A DNA stretch of 64,000 bases, taken from contig CM000688.1 of the NCBI GenBank assembly GCA_000149225.2, positions 806,001 to 870,000 of the forward strand, in the 5' to 3' direction. Position numbers and translations under genes: made by a program. This DNA comes from Lachancea kluyveri NRRL Y-12651 (lineage: Eukaryota; Ascomycota; Saccharomycetes; Saccharomycetales; Saccharomycetaceae). The notes under the pieces were generated by a model that was given only the letters and a program-made list of their open reading frames with translations, searched no databases and was not told the DNA's origin. This document shows, piece by piece, positions 9,627-18,864 of this stretch (position 1 is the stretch's first letter; every line of letters starts with the position of its first letter).

Positions 9627-10321
9627 TTTTTGTTTATATTGGTTATCTGAGACGTAACTTAATCTAGAATATCAGAAATCGTTAATTAGTACATTGTTGA
9701 ACCTTTTGCCAATCTTTGTCGACCAACTGGATGGCAAGCAGAGAGCGCGAGCGAGAGACTGGTACCTCCTCCTCCCGTCGCAACGCGGCATTGACAGCAA
9801 ACCGACCGCATTTGGTTCGGTATCTACAGCATTCTTCTTGGACCGTCTATTTTTTTCACTTTTTTTTTTCAGTCTAACAACCCATTCCTCTGGCTATTTT
9901 TCCTAGATAGATTCGCAGATCTTTGTATGTTAGTGTGTGGGTCTAAAAAGCAGTCTCGTGTTGTGTGGGTGTTTGGTTGACCAGACTGAAAAATAACCCA
10001 GCTGTGCCTCCCAGAAGGGGCAAGGCGATATTTCTGCCTGGCCTCTAGGCTGGCCCTCCTCCAACAAAGTAACGTTGGGCTCGCTTCTGTGCCCAGGCTA
10101 GGCTCCATCCACCAACGGGTACACGGTGCGCGCGCGCGACTCGTGTGCACGCACACACTCTCACACACACTCTCTCTCCAACCCTCTGTCGGTTTCGCTC
10201 TGGGTCTGGCTTGTGCATCCTGTATTATCAAACGACAACTATGGCACTGGATCTAAAGAAGTAGTACTTGTTTACAGGAGACTCTTTTACAATCACCAAA
10301 TAAGGGACGAGAACATTAACT
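9627..10321. promoter_or_regulatory. Shared divergent promoter of RPP2A and RPS15
   Basis: This GC-richer spacer drives two ribosomal protein genes. Rap1-type matches read on the minus strand as ACCCACACA at 9934-9942 and ACACCCACACAAC at about 9960-9972, in the tandem same-orientation arrangement common in ribosomal protein promoters. T-rich tracts lie at about 9848-9872. Closer to RPS15 an alternating purine-pyrimidine stretch TGCGCGCGCGCG (10127-10138) is followed by GTGTGCACGCACACAC and by CA/CT-rich repeats to about 10180. No further gene is apparent. Confidence 0.65.
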
Positions 10322-10750
10322 ATGTCTGAAGCTACCACTCAAAGAAAGAGAACCTTTAAGACCTACTCTTACAAGGGTGTCGACTTGGAAAAGATGTTGG
10401 AAATGCCAACTGAAGAATTCGTTAAGTTGGCTCCAGCTAGAGTTAGAAGAAGATTCGCTCGTGGTTTGTCCTCCAAGCCAGCTGGTTTGATGAAGAAGTT
10501 GAGAGCTGCTAAGTTGGCTGCCCCAGAAAACGAAAAGCCAGCTGTTGTCAGAACCCACTTGAGAAACATGATCATTGTTCCAGAAATGATCGGTTCCGTC
10601 GTTGGTGTTTACAACGGTAAGTCTTTCAACCAAGTTGAAATCAAGCCAGAAATGGTTGGTCACTACTTGGGTGAATTCTCTATCACCTACACTCCAGTTA
10701 GACACGGTAGAGCCGGTGCCACCACCTCCCGTTTCATCCCATTGAAATAA
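10322..10750 (+). CDS. RPS15: RPS15, 40S ribosomal protein uS19
   Basis: Essential small-subunit head protein uS19, needed for nuclear export and late maturation of the 40S precursor. The 142-aa product has exactly the S. cerevisiae length and is nearly identical through [41 protein letters not shown] and the C-terminus [14 protein letters not shown]. Codon use is extremely biased, as for other ribosomal protein genes. No intron is present, as in S. cerevisiae RPS15. DEP1 converges on it from the other side. Confidence 0.98.
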   Translation: MSEATTQRKRTFKTYSYKGVDLEKMLEMPTEEFVKLAPARVRRRFARGLSSKPAGLMKKLRAAKLAAPENEKPAVVRTHLRNMIIVPEMIGSVVGVYNGKSFNQVEIKPEMVGHYLGEFSITYTPVRHGRAGATTSRFIPLK

Positions 10751-10973
10751 ACAGTTTATTGGTGGATACGCTATCGATTCTTTTTCCCAAAAACTACATT
10801 GATCACCGTTTGTCGAAAAGCTCTGTTTATTTCTATGTTATAATACATACCTTTGTATACTTTTAATCATAAGGTTCCCAAGAAAAATGAGAGAATGTTA
10901 TAAAAGATTGTATGCTTTATGAAAGAATAATTATTGGTATTTTACAGATATTAAAAGTGGTATTACACGTAAA

Positions 10974-12814
10974 TCATGGGTTTTTCTGCAAGTTTTGCAA
11001 ATCCTCGTAAATTTCAGAATCTTTCAAGCCATTTAGGACTGGGGCGCCCGGAAAACCACCGAAATATCTTTTCAACCCTTCTAAATCACTCAGTTCGTTG
11101 TTAAACCTCATTCTATCCACAATGACTTCTAATTTATCCACTGGATTATTCTTGTACCTGAAATTGATTCCCTCGTATTGTAAGTCCTCGGTAATGGGTT
11201 CTCCCTCGTATCTCTGTTGCGCTGGAGCCGCGTATCCAGTAATACAACTGAGTGTCTTGCCAGCAATTTTCACCGGTACGTGGTAGTTCACTTCCGGGAC
11301 AACGATGTCCATCTCCCTCCTTTCTTTGTTTATGTCGTACCATCTTTGGGTAGTTTCGCCTAGTAGCTCGTGTTTCAAATCGCTGACTTTGCGATAGAAA
11401 TCCTGGTGTGTGAAACATCTTGTGGCCTTTGTTTCTTTATCTATGCATTCCAATTCATACTTTTGGCTTTGATAAGCTCGGCTAAGCTTGTAGTCTCTGA
11501 TTGAATCGATTTTTTGGTAGTACGTTTGTAATGCAGGATGAGAACCTTCGAGACACATCTGTAACTCTGTCTGCAGCTTGGTCAATTTGTTCTCGTACAA
11601 CCTCTGTCGTAATTCGGCAAATTGGTGCTCGATTTCGATGATCTCTTTCAACGCATCCTGTCTCAAAGTCTCTTGTTCCATTGGCGATATATCTGGAATA
11701 TTTTTACCTTTTTCTGTAGCGATGGTATCTTCAGGCTTTTTGTCCTCCTCTTCCTCGTCCTCGTCCTCGTCGGCGTCATTATCTTCCTCATTATCATCTT
11801 CTGGTACGAGAGCTGGCAGTTTTGGTTTTTTAAATAAAGGTTCAAGCGTTCCGGGTTCATTCTCATATGTTGGTTCGTCGATTATGTCTTTGATGAGGCG
11901 CTTCGCTTGCACAGGTGCACTTTCTTCAACAATTCTCTTTTCCTGTGACTCGTCGCGTGGTTCCAACCCTTCTTCTTCCTTTATTTCTTCTTCTTCTTCT
12001 TCTTCTTCTTCTTCTTCTTCTTCTTCTTCTTCTTCTTCTTCTTCTTCTTCTTCTTCTTCTTCTTCTTCTTCTTCTTCTTCTTCTTCTTCTTCTTCTTCTT
12101 CCTCCGCCTCAGCTGCTACCCCATCTTCTCCTTCTTGTTCTTCTTCTTCTTCTGCCTCTCCTACTTTTTCTTCATCAACATCTTTATCTTCCTTCTCGGC
12201 GCCATTTGGTTTTGTCTCATCAGAGTCCTTTTTTGTCTCTCCTTCTATATGTGACTCGTTCTCACTTGTTTCTTCTTCCACTTTTTCCAACACATCTCTG
12301 TGTTCTTGTCTTCCAGCGATGATCTCTCCGTCTTGCTCCTTTGGTACATTATCTTCTGTTCCTCCCTTGGTACTTTTCTCTTCGTCTTTTGTTTCACTTT
12401 CGTCGGTGACCTCTATCGGTTCGTGTGCTTTCTCGTTTGACCTTGATTCGTCTTGGCTAATTACATCTGCCAAGTGTACATGGCCGGAATTTTTTTGCTG
12501 TAGAGAATCTTCATCCATCTTCTCCGTTTCTGCGTCCGATGAAACGTAGTATTCAGACAAATTTAAATTTTCTTGGTTATTAAAGTCTAGTTTGCTCAGC
12601 ACACTGGACTTATCGTCTTCAATTATGGTACTTGGAGCTTTGCTGTTGCCGTTTCCTACTTCGTCCTGTTTTTCCTCTCTTTGGATCAAAGCCAAGTTTG
12701 CTTCTGTAAGCTCGCTGCTGGCTGTAATGTGTTAGTAAAGGGAAAACACGATTGCCTCTTCGAGTAAGATATACAAAACATACTCTCTTGATTGGTTTCT
12801 GAGTCTATGCTCAT
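10974..12814 (-). CDS. DEP1: DEP1, Rpd3L histone deacetylase complex subunit (two exons)
   Basis: Subunit of the nuclear Rpd3L histone deacetylase complex, which represses and modulates many genes including phospholipid genes. The long frame has no ATG before residue 60, but a splice model fixes this: exon 1 is 12784-12814 (MSIDSETNQE plus one base), intron 12722-12783, exon 2 10974-12721, giving 592 aa. The N-terminus then aligns with yeast Dep1, including SVLSKLDFNNQ, NLNLSEYYVSSDA and TEKMD. A run of about 40 Glu (near the middle of the acidic region) makes it longer than the 405-aa S. cerevisiae protein. The C-terminal Sds3/Dep1-like domain is intact (KLTKLQTELQMCLEGSHP, RAYQSQKYELECID, RWYDINKERREMDIVVP, DKLEVIVDRMR). 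It is divergent from NOP12. Confidence 0.93.
11985..12101 (-). repeat. (TTC)39 / (GAA)39 trinucleotide repeat inside DEP1
   Basis: An apparently uninterrupted run of about 39 TTC units on the plus strand (GAA on the coding strand) encodes a run of about 40 Glu when one flanking GAG is counted. It is a pure purine/pyrimidine mirror repeat, the type that can form triplexes and is prone to length change. Flanking DEP1 sequence is also Glu-rich. Confidence 0.9.
12722..12783 (-). other. DEP1: Spliceosomal intron of DEP1 (62 nt)
   Basis: Read on the minus strand: donor GTATGT at 12783-12778, perfect branch point TACTAAC at 12737-12731, and acceptor ACATTACAG ending at 12722. Donor and branch match the yeast consensus exactly. 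Splicing joins ...CAA GAG A to CC AGC AGC and restores an ATG-started frame whose sequence resembles the S. cerevisiae Dep1 N-terminus. The S. cerevisiae gene is annotated without an intron as far as I know. Confidence 0.9.
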
Positions 12815-13011
12815 TTGAAGATAAAGGAGAAACGTTTAAACCTCTTACTTTTCTCTGCCAATCGAAGCCAACAAAAATCCCTTTCCTATCGTGATTTAGG
12901 AAAAAGCGGTAGTTCGATATACGTCTTACTCATTAGATGTCACATAGAACGTAAGTATCACCGTGTTCAACGATGTTTATGAAAGAGGAAAAAGAAATAG
13001 CGTTCTCTCTA

Positions 13012-13053
13012 TGAAAAATTTTCCAGAGCTCATCTCATCTCATCTCATCTCAT
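13012..13053 (+). promoter_or_regulatory. RRPE and PAC-like motifs of the NOP12 promoter
   Basis: TGAAAAATTTTC at 13012-13023 matches the ribosomal RNA processing element. It is followed at 13029-13053 by five tandem CTCAT units, which contain overlapping CTCATC/GATGAG cores of the PAC box. The pair lies about 55-95 bp before the NOP12 ATG. RRPE plus PAC is the standard signature of the yeast ribosome-biogenesis regulon and fits NOP12 function. Confidence 0.75.
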
Positions 13054-13106
13054 CCCAGATAATAAGAAGTTCAGGCTAGGTTATAATCATAGACTAGCAA
13101 TTACCA

Positions 13107-14528
13107 ATGACGTCTATCAGCAATTTGTTTGGGTCTGTAGACTCTGATAAGTTAGAATCTAGTGTTAGCAAGCTGTTCAGCAGCTCTTCTGGGCCAGTGG
13201 ACACCTTAAAGATTAAGTCTAAAAACAGAACGGTACTACCCGAAATAAAGAGAACTGAACCTGAAGAAAGGCAGGAGAGTGGTGAAGAACAGGAACAACC
13301 TTCTAAAAGACAGTTGGACCAAGAAGAAAGCGAAAGCAGAGTCGAAGAACAACAAAAGCTAACCAAGAAGAAGAAGAGTAAGAAGAGTGCTGATGATAAT
13401 GATGATTTGGAGTCCAACTATTTTTCAAAACTATTGGAAGAGGGCGAAAAGGGACAAGTGGCTGAAGCAGAAAAAGAGGGAAACAAAGAATCGCAGGAAA
13501 ATCTATCTGACTCTTCTGACGAGGAAGAGGAAAAGGGAGAAGAAGTTGCAAAATCGAAGAGTCTGGGTGGAGCTACCGCAACAAAAGTTGATATGAAAGA
13601 GCAAGAATTGGAGAAGGCTGAAAGAACCGTTTTTATTGGTAATATTCCAGCAGATGTCATCACCTCTAAGAAAATTTACAAAGAGTTCAAGAAACTGTTC
13701 AGTACCAACCCACAGAGCAAGAAAAACGAAGACAGAGAAGATGATGATGAAGAAGACGCTGATGGTGATGACAAGGGCCCCAAAGATGTTTTCAAAATCG
13801 AGAGTATCAGGTTCAGATCTATTTCTTTCGAGGAAGCCCTACCAAGGAAAGTAGCATTTGTTCAACAAAGGCTACACAAATCTAGAGATTCTGTCAATGC
13901 ATACATTGTTTACAAGGACAAGTCGGCGCTGAAACCCTTGCTGCAACATCTAAACGGCTTTGTATTTCACGATCATCACTTGAGAATCGATTCTGTCGCC
14001 CATCCAGCTCCACATGACAACAAGAGATCTGTATTTATCGGCAACCTGGACTTTGAAGAGCTCGAAGAAAACTTGTGGAAAAATTTTAGCCCATGTGGTG
14101 AAGTCGAGTATATCCGCATCATTAGAGATTCTAAGACCAATATGGGTAAGGGGTTCGCATATGTTCAATTCAAAGATTTCCAAAGCGTTAACAAAGCCTT
14201 GCTTTTAAATGAGAAGAAGATTAACGGCAATGGGAGAAAGTTGCGTGTCAGCAGATGTAAAAACATGAGAAAATCCCAGCCAGCTCAGAATTCCTCAAGA
14301 TATTTGAACGATGCTCAGAGGACAAAGTTGGGTAGAGCAAAGAAAATTTTAGGCAAAGCGGATAGAGCCACTGCTGGTGGGAAGTTGACCATCGAAGGTG
14401 TAAGAGCCACCAAGGGAGACACGACACCAGGCCTTAAGGGAAAGAAGAACAGATCAAAGGGCGGTAGGGTTACTAAGCGTTCTATCGCATTCAAGAATTC
14501 TATGAAGGAGATGGCCAAGAAGGGCTAG
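13107..14528 (+). CDS. NOP12: NOP12, nucleolar RNA-binding protein
   Basis: Nucleolar protein with RNA recognition motifs that helps 5.8S/25S pre-rRNA processing. The 473-aa product is close to the S. cerevisiae length (459 aa). An acidic and Lys-rich N-terminal part (residues ~40-165) is followed by a first RRM starting at [12 protein letters not shown] (~172), interrupted by an acidic insert (~200-225), and a second RRM starting at [15 protein letters not shown] (~306) with RNP1 as KGFAYVQF. The C-terminus is Lys/Arg/Gly-rich ([18 protein letters not shown]). It has RRPE/PAC motifs upstream and is divergent from DEP1. SYN8 follows on the same strand after 190 bp. Confidence 0.95.
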   Translation: MTSISNLFGSVDSDKLESSVSKLFSSSSGPVDTLKIKSKNRTVLPEIKRTEPEERQESGEEQEQPSKRQLDQEESESRVEEQQKLTKKKKSKKSADDNDDLESNYFSKLLEEGEKGQVAEAEKEGNKESQENLSDSSDEEEEKGEEVAKSKSLGGATATKVDMKEQELEKAERTVFIGNIPADVITSKKIYKEFKKLFSTNPQSKKNEDREDDDEEDADGDDKGPKDVFKIESIRFRSISFEEALPRKVAFVQQRLHKSRDSVNAYIVYKDKSALKPLLQHLNGFVFHDHHLRIDSVAHPAPHDNKRSVFIGNLDFEELEENLWKNFSPCGEVEYIRIIRDSKTNMGKGFAYVQFKDFQSVNKALLLNEKKINGNGRKLRVSRCKNMRKSQPAQNSSRYLNDAQRTKLGRAKKILGKADRATAGGKLTIEGVRATKGDTTPGLKGKKNRSKGGRVTKRSIAFKNSMKEMAKKG

Positions 14529-14718
14529 GAAACTCGAACATACAGCTCTCTATGTATAATATTAAACATTATTCAAAGAATTTATTTTGTTAATACTGGT
14601 GTTCTGGCATAGCACTTTTAACGACTGTTTGTAAATAGAAGCCACCCTTGTGACAGTAGAATCGAATGATGACTCTTCGACCACCTAGATCTGTACATAA
14701 GCACGAGAAACGGCCGTG

Positions 14719-15492
14719 ATGGAAGCCTTAAAGCTATTATACGAAATAGACAGGTTGTGTGATCTTATCGAAGAACGCACACGGCTTGTTGCAGTGCTAA
14801 AGATTCAACCTTCAGCAAAGGACAATGTGGAATTGAAGAAACACCTAAATAGCACTTTGGATTTGCTCCAAGAACTAGAAGGCACAGAAACGGACGAGAG
14901 ATTCGGTGAGTATGCGGCAAAGTATAACCAGGCTATTGAAAACTTTCCAGACGATTTAATTGACAAGGAGTTGTATATTTTTCACAGGAAAACACCAGAA
15001 CGCTCTTCGACACCAGAACTTGGACAGAAAAGGGTGAGGTTTAAAGATGCGCTAGTAGAGTATCAGGAAGAACAGCCACAGTTCCACCCTTACTCTGATA
15101 CTCCTGATGAAGATGTCACCTTGAAACAGGATAAAGATAGGCTGTTTAATCAGCGGCCTGAAGAGTTAAAAGTGGTAACACCTAACCTCACCAATCAGGA
15201 TCTGTTTATTCAGCAACAACAGGAATTGCTAGAGCAGGACTCGCACCTAGATTATCTTTCCCAATCCGTTCACAAAACATATGACCTATCGCTGGATATC
15301 AATCACGAAGTAACGCAACAAAACGACCAAGTGCTGCAGGATCTAGAAAGTCTTGTGGATACTAGTGGGAGAAACTTGAATAGAGCGAATAAAAGATTGG
15401 AAATTTTTGAAAAAGCTGCCAGGGAAAATGGACTGTGTTTTACTATCTTGGGGCTGGTTTTGATATTGATATTTCTGCTGGTAATTTTGTAA
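14719..15492 (+). CDS. SYN8: SYN8, endosomal SNARE
   Basis: Tail-anchored SNARE that works in endosomal membrane fusion. I start at ATG 14719 (a longer frame begins with GTG). The 257-aa product aligns throughout with yeast Syn8 (255 aa): N-terminus MEALKLLYEIDRLCDLIEER, central Pro/acidic part, then a Qc-SNARE motif with NQDLFIQQQQELLEQDSHLD and SLVDTSGRNLNRANKRLE (about residues 160-230). A hydrophobic anchor fills the last ~20 residues (TILGLVLILIFLLVIL). In S. cerevisiae it is a chromosome I gene next to DEP1; here it sits just beyond NOP12. Confidence 0.96.
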   Translation: MEALKLLYEIDRLCDLIEERTRLVAVLKIQPSAKDNVELKKHLNSTLDLLQELEGTETDERFGEYAAKYNQAIENFPDDLIDKELYIFHRKTPERSSTPELGQKRVRFKDALVEYQEEQPQFHPYSDTPDEDVTLKQDKDRLFNQRPEELKVVTPNLTNQDLFIQQQQELLEQDSHLDYLSQSVHKTYDLSLDINHEVTQQNDQVLQDLESLVDTSGRNLNRANKRLEIFEKAARENGLCFTILGLVLILIFLLVIL

Positions 15493-15687
15493 GGAAAGGA
15501 GGGCGTATAATTCACTAAAGTGTACATAATTATTAGAAAATTGTTATTTATGAAGCCAGATTGCATTACCCGAACCACTAAAAGAATTAACATACAGATG
15601 AAAAGGGATGAATAAAATGGATGGATGATGAGTTCACAAACCGAGAGAAACTTTTATAAACAGAAAAAACAAAATAAGAGACAATGG

Positions 15688-15725
<38 letters not shown>

Positions 15726-15861
15726 AAAAAGAAAGAGAAAAAGGAGGCCATTAATTGTCCTGAAACCATATTGGATAGATGGTGACGGTGATATAATAGG
15801 TGTCAAATCTCAATTATTGAAACCCATTTAGTTTACAAGATGTTTTGAAAAGTGAATATCG
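15493..15861. other. Gap between SYN8 and the polyQ gene, with an A33 tract
   Basis: This convergent spacer holds the 3' flanks of both genes. A run of 33 A lies at 15691-15723, followed by further A/G-rich sequence to about 15745. A 68-codon frame spans the A-run as poly-Lys and is not credible as a gene. I see nothing else. Confidence 0.6.
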
Positions 15862-16569
15862 TTACCAGTTTCTTATCCCATTATTCGTGTAATTTTGTTG
15901 TTGATTCCCATAGTTTTGGATACCATTATTCACCAGATATGGATTCCCTTGATGTTGTTGCGCTGCAAGTTGATTTTGAAAATAATGCTGTTGTTGGGCT
16001 GCTGTTGCGGCCGCCTGCTGCTGCTCTAAGCTCCTGCGATTGACAACAGAAGAGTTTGATGAATAGCTCATGTTCGTTCTATTTGCTTGTACTAAGGCTT
16101 CATTTTGCAACTGCGGTAAAGAGTTTCCAGCGTTTAGTACAGCACGGGCATCACCCGGTGAAATGAAAACGGAGGCGTTAGTTCTATAAGGATTGATATT
16201 TTGATGAGGAGATGTTTCAGGGAAAAAGAGCTGATCATCCATAAAGGACTTTTTAAAGTCTAGTCTGAGTCTTGCTTCACGGATCAGCGGATCTTGTTGC
16301 TGGGATAGGCTACCAATACGCTGCTGAGGTTGCTGCTGAGAGTGATGTTGCTGCTGCTGTTGTTGCTGCTGCTGCTGCTGCTGTTGTTGTTGTTGTTGTT
16401 GTTGTTGTTGAGCATGAATATGGGTAATAGTATTGTGTACATTTTGGGTTACTTGTGGACCACTGACTTGAGAGTTCAACAGACGATTCATTACTCGTTC
16501 AAAGCTTTGGCAGTATCTTTTGATGATGAGATGCATTGCTCTTCCACAAAAATTTTTTTTCTTTTTCAT
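15862..16569 (-). CDS. Unrecognised Q-rich protein
   Basis: A 235-aa frame that I do not recognise. From the first ATG it starts MKKKKNFCGRAMHLII; the second ATG at residue 12 (MHLIIKRYCQSFERVMNRLL) may be the true start, because the first eleven residues come from an A-rich run. A run of about 22 Gln (residues ~55-76) is followed by H/Q-rich sequence, a plausible folded stretch DPLIREARLRLDFKKSFMDD, then NPYRTNASVFISPGDARAVL, and a second Q/N-rich tail ending NNGIRNW. No membrane segment is evident. It lies between SYN8 and NGL1, where the S. cerevisiae duplicated tracks have no obvious counterpart. Such composition is common in yeast transcription or RNA-binding proteins, but no function is claimed. 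Confidence 0.7.
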   Translation of the reverse strand: MKKKKNFCGRAMHLIIKRYCQSFERVMNRLLNSQVSGPQVTQNVHNTITHIHAQQQQQQQQQQQQQQQQQQQQQHHSQQQPQQRIGSLSQQQDPLIREARLRLDFKKSFMDDQLFFPETSPHQNINPYRTNASVFISPGDARAVLNAGNSLPQLQNEALVQANRTNMSYSSNSSVVNRRSLEQQQAAATAAQQQHYFQNQLAAQQHQGNPYLVNNGIQNYGNQQQNYTNNGIRNW

Positions 16570-17495
16570 AGTGCTCAGGCCAGATCAGTTTGAACGTCTC
16601 TCATATTTACATGGTTCAGATATTAAATTCCCCGAAGTGTGTGATGAAGCTATACACTGCACTGTCAAGCACAAACTGATTCATGAATAGCTCCTAGACA
16701 TTGGCAACTTTGTGATTTCGTGGAAAATTCAATGTGGAATACATATGTTTGCCTTCTGTTCTACTCTTTTTTCTTTTACCCTTGAGTCGATATTACATTG
16801 TATTATCTGCGTCAATACCAACAGAGCACTGATTCAATAAATGCTTCAGGTAACAGACCTATCTCTTCATTTCAAAACCATATCTCTTTTTGACACTTGT
16901 TTAACACTTGAGAACCAGATCCTAATATGCAGGAGTTACATTGCGGAATATGCAGATGTTGTGAGGTGTAAAAGATGGCGTACCAAGCTCATTCCAAACA
17001 TAGAAGTAGAATTGAATATCTCGGAATCATCTTACTCTTTACTATTTCTAGGCTCTCACAGGATACGCATAGAAATGAAGGAGTAGGCTTCGAGAAAATG
17101 AAGTTATTACTGATGAAGAAAATGTCAACCCTTGAGCCCAGTAAAAATAACACTTGTAACGTGCTTTAAGAGGTTATTGAACTAAAAGGATATAGAAGGT
17201 TTAGCTGCCTAACACGAATCATATATAATCATAATTACGTATAAGCCATCCTGAGCATGATGCTAGAACGTTGGTTGTATTATGTTTTTTGTTACACGTG
17301 ATTAATTCCGGTTTCAATGACAATGATATGAGACGCATATGAATAGCCTAGCTCTATTTTGCCCAAACCCCAAATAACTCAACGTCTTGATAATTGAGGA
17401 TCATAGTCTTGAAGTAGCGTATGTACCATACACTACGCATAACAGCTGAATACATAGGGCTTTTATTAGAGTGTAGATAATATAACGTAAAGGCT
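16570..17495. other. Gap between the polyQ gene and NGL1
   Basis: About 0.9 kb of AT-rich sequence between the 5' end of the polyQ gene and the 3' end of NGL1. An 81-codon frame at 16841-17086 has no recognisable composition or motif and is probably chance. I see no RNA gene or repeat. Confidence 0.5.
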
Positions 17496-18602
17496 TCATT
17501 TCAATATTTCCATCTCGGTCAATATCGGGATATGATCACTTGGGTGCCTTTCATTCGGTAAACCGAATTCAGAAGACGAACTCAATTCCTTTGAAACCTC
17601 TACGCCGCTGAGTATTCTGTTCAGCTGAAAGTCTCTCTCATGGAACCAAATATAATCGAATATGCCCTTAAGTTTTCCTGAATAACACGTGTTATCAAAC
17701 AGTTCGGAGGGGGCATCATCGTAGATGCAGTGGTTCAAATATGGTCTCATCGGGTTTTGCAAGTTCAGTTGACCGTGTTCCACAATCTCGCCCTTCAGAA
17801 ACTTCACCACCAGAGAATCCGTATTAGAGTTCAGGTCACCACTAAATAATATCTTCACTTTTGAATAAGTCACGCCCTCAACACCCATTAAAAGACTTTT
17901 GATTATACGTTCCAATTTTCTCATTATCGTTAAGCATTGGGAGAGCTTTACCTCATCATATTTCCAATACAAGTGTGTGTTTATCACAACAAATACAGTG
18001 TTGGTATCTTTATGCCTTAAGGAAACAAAAAGGCATACCTGGTTTCTGCCTTGTAGTATGTTCATGAGGTTATCTTTGCCGATGGCTTCACCTGCTCCGT
18101 TGGTCAGTGTGATCATCGTTTCTTTCATATACTTTAGTTCGCGCACATTAAAGATTCCCAGGACATCGTTCAAGTATATGCTGGAGGAAGAAATATACTC
18201 GAATTTGTCCAGGTTGTAGAAGATTCCGACACCGTCCATCTCATCTGTCGGTCTCTTCCAATATTTGGGAGGAGTTTTGGATATAAAGTTGCTACCGTAG
18301 TTCAACGTCTCCTTCATTTGTTTGTCCCAAAAATTATGGTAGTCTTTGGTAGTTAACTCTTGCAAACACATGATATCTGCCTTGTAGGTCTTGAACAGTT
18401 CGTCTTCCAACAGCCGGTGACGATAGCCCCATTCTTTAAACTTTTCGGGGACATATGTATAAACTTGAGGCCACATGTAGCATGGGGATAGCATATTGTA
18501 AGTTAGCAATGTAAATTTGTTGTTGAAGAATGGTTTATTGAATACAGGGATTGCTGGTTTGGCAAATGCAGGGGAAACGGGTACAAATTTTCGTGAAAAC
18601 AT
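17496..18602 (-). CDS. NGL1: NGL1, mitochondrial EEP-family endonuclease-like protein
   Basis: Member of the exonuclease-endonuclease-phosphatase family related to Ccr4; in S. cerevisiae Ngl1 is mitochondrial and its substrate is poorly known. I start at ATG 18602, where MFSRKFVPV matches the S. cerevisiae start MFTRRFIPV, giving 368 aa against 363. The frame continues 44 codons upstream but without ATG. Motifs: FTLLTYNMLSPCYMWPQ near the N-terminus, metal-binding Glu in CLQELTTKD, FVVINTHLYWKYDE, SGDLNSNTDS, and the C-terminal ERHPSDHIPILTE. All catalytic positions of the family appear present. A basic N-terminus fits mitochondrial import. It is divergent from NTG. Confidence 0.95.
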   Translation of the reverse strand: MFSRKFVPVSPAFAKPAIPVFNKPFFNNKFTLLTYNMLSPCYMWPQVYTYVPEKFKEWGYRHRLLEDELFKTYKADIMCLQELTTKDYHNFWDKQMKETLNYGSNFISKTPPKYWKRPTDEMDGVGIFYNLDKFEYISSSSIYLNDVLGIFNVRELKYMKETMITLTNGAGEAIGKDNLMNILQGRNQVCLFVSLRHKDTNTVFVVINTHLYWKYDEVKLSQCLTIMRKLERIIKSLLMGVEGVTYSKVKILFSGDLNSNTDSLVVKFLKGEIVEHGQLNLQNPMRPYLNHCIYDDAPSELFDNTCYSGKLKGIFDYIWFHERDFQLNRILSGVEVSKELSSSSEFGLPNERHPSDHIPILTEMEILK

Positions 18603-18864
18603 TGTTGATGAACTGAAGGAGGTGAGGAGTAAAATAAGGAGTACTAGGGATTTGGTGATGAAAATGAAGCCCCTCAATACTGAAATACGCCTAAAGTATA
18701 GGACTGTTAGGTTAAGTTGTTCGCTGTATATCAACCCTTTTTCGCGTTGAACCTTTTGTATAGATTTTCCTCAAGCATTTGATATCTGGTGGAAGTTTTT
18801 TGATAACCCCGGGTTAAACAGACTTCAGAAACCATGTATTAGGTATAGGGCGTAATTAGCTTTC

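Noticed and set aside
11915-12549. Long plus-strand frames of poly-Leu or poly-Ser opposite DEP1
   Set aside because: They are the antisense reading of the GAA repeat and Glu-rich region; low complexity and no start context.
18603-18734. A 44-codon hydrophobic N-terminal extension of NGL1
   Set aside because: The open frame has no ATG before 18602, and the protein from 18602 (MFSRKFVPV) matches the S. cerevisiae start.
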